Of a stretch of DNA of 5,242 bases, positions 5,091 through 5,242 are shown in pieces (within the stretch, counting starts at the first letter, position 1; the number at the start of each line of letters is the position of its first letter). A program made the position numbers and the translations under genes. Origin of the DNA: Deltaproteobacteria bacterium (GTDB lineage: Bacteria; Desulfobacterota; Desulfobacteria; Desulfobacterales; JAFDCJ01); the NCBI GenBank assembly GCA_019310665.1, contig JAFDDW010000199.1, positions 1 to 5,242 of the forward strand, given 5' to 3'. The notes under the pieces were generated by a model, which was not told the origin of the DNA, did no database searches, and saw nothing but the letters and a program-made list of their open reading frames with translations.

Positions 5091-5116
5091 GTTTCTGACA
5101 ACATGTTGACAGAAAC
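5091..5116. repeat. 26-bp near-perfect palindrome, possible operator
   Basis: Outer arms GTTTCTG (5091-5097) and CAGAAAC (5110-5116) flank the perfect inner palindrome CAACATGTTG (5099-5108). The only mismatch is a symmetric A/A at 5098 and 5109. It ends 36 bp before the ATG at 5153. A two-fold symmetric site of this size in that position could bind a dimeric regulator; this is inference from symmetry and place only. Confidence 0.5.
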
Positions 5117-5117
5117 A

Positions 5118-5132
5118 AGGCGCTAAGCGCCT
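5118..5132. repeat. compact hairpin AGGCGC-TAA-GCGCCT
   Basis: Six perfect pairs (5118-5123 with 5127-5132) and a 3-base loop, immediately right of the 26-bp palindrome and about 20 bp before the next gene's ATG. If the leader is transcribed it would form a stable stem near the translation start. Confidence 0.5.
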
Positions 5133-5152
5133 AACCCGGCGAGCCCCCGTCC

Positions 5153-5242
5153 ATGAATGTCAGACAGTCCGATCATAATGATGGAAATTCAAGTCCCAAA
5201 ATTGGCGGGTGGCTGATTCTTTGCGCCATTGGTTTGGTACTG
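5153..5242 (+). CDS. probable DUF2569-type small membrane protein, N-terminus only
   Basis: Thirty codons are open to the window's end. After a polar N-terminus with Asp, Asn and Ser (MNVRQSDHNDGNSSP) comes KIGGWLILCAIGLVL, the start of a first membrane helix with the GGWLIL...IGLVL pattern I associate with DUF2569 (small bacterial membrane proteins with several transmembrane helices, function unknown). An in-frame TAA at 5132-5134 and the absence of other start codons leave ATG 5153 as the start. No good Shine-Dalgarno precedes it, only C-rich sequence. The tandem inverted repeats at 4965-5132 lie immediately upstream. The identification rests on about 15 residues and could change once the rest is read. 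Confidence 0.6.
   Translation, partial: MNVRQSDHNDGNSSPKIGGWLILCAIGLVL

Noticed and set aside
4843..5104. Open frames on both strands over the end of the lipoprotein gene and the hairpin region
   Set aside because: They cross the inverted repeats, have no ribosome binding site, and their translations are not protein-like.

Overview
The window looks like chromosomal DNA of a Gram-negative bacterium, most plausibly a Desulfobacterota (deltaproteobacterial) lineage. An outer-membrane barrel with a signal peptide, an outer-membrane-type lipoprotein and NuoN support the Gram-negative call. The Desulfobacterota guess is weaker: it rests on overall protein style and on low-complexity GGAATGCGG-type and GGTTTCAG/CTGAAACC intergenic tracts, which I recall from that group. 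No mobile element, CRISPR array, tRNA or rRNA is visible.

Layout. Positions 2-778 (+) are the C-terminal half of nuoN, the complex I membrane subunit, so the rest of a nuo operon should lie to the left. It converges at about 780-908 on a minus-strand block read from right to left: a two-CBS-domain protein (3401-2931), a small exported outer-membrane beta-barrel protein with a PagL-like H-x-S motif (2772-2161), and a DadA-type FAD-dependent D-amino-acid dehydrogenase (2171-909). The last two overlap by 11 bp and are probably translationally coupled. The CBS gene has a near-consensus sigma70-type promoter (TTGCCA-17-TATAAT). A weaker promoter candidate lies in front of the barrel gene.

Divergently, 3598-3783 (+) encodes a 61-residue protein that reads as the first ~30 and last ~31 residues of an HLD-I (DhlA-like) haloalkane dehalogenase, joined in frame with about 250 residues missing. 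The ribosome binding site and the catalytic-His motif remain, but the nucleophile is gone. This is the most striking object in the window. It is either a genuine internal deletion or an assembly artefact.

Positions 3784-4189 are AT-rich and hold no convincing gene. They contain short GGAATGCGG repeats, two good hairpins and an open frame without a start codon. A predicted outer-membrane lipoprotein of unknown family follows (4190-4942, GTG start). Positions 4943-5152 hold five successive inverted repeats, including a 26-bp near-perfect palindrome. The window ends in the first 30 codons of a probable DUF2569-type small membrane protein (5153 onward).

No complete undescribed system can be shown from this window alone. 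The parts most worth checking are the internally deleted dehalogenase, the barrel/dehydrogenase gene pair, and the inverted-repeat cluster before the DUF2569-like gene.
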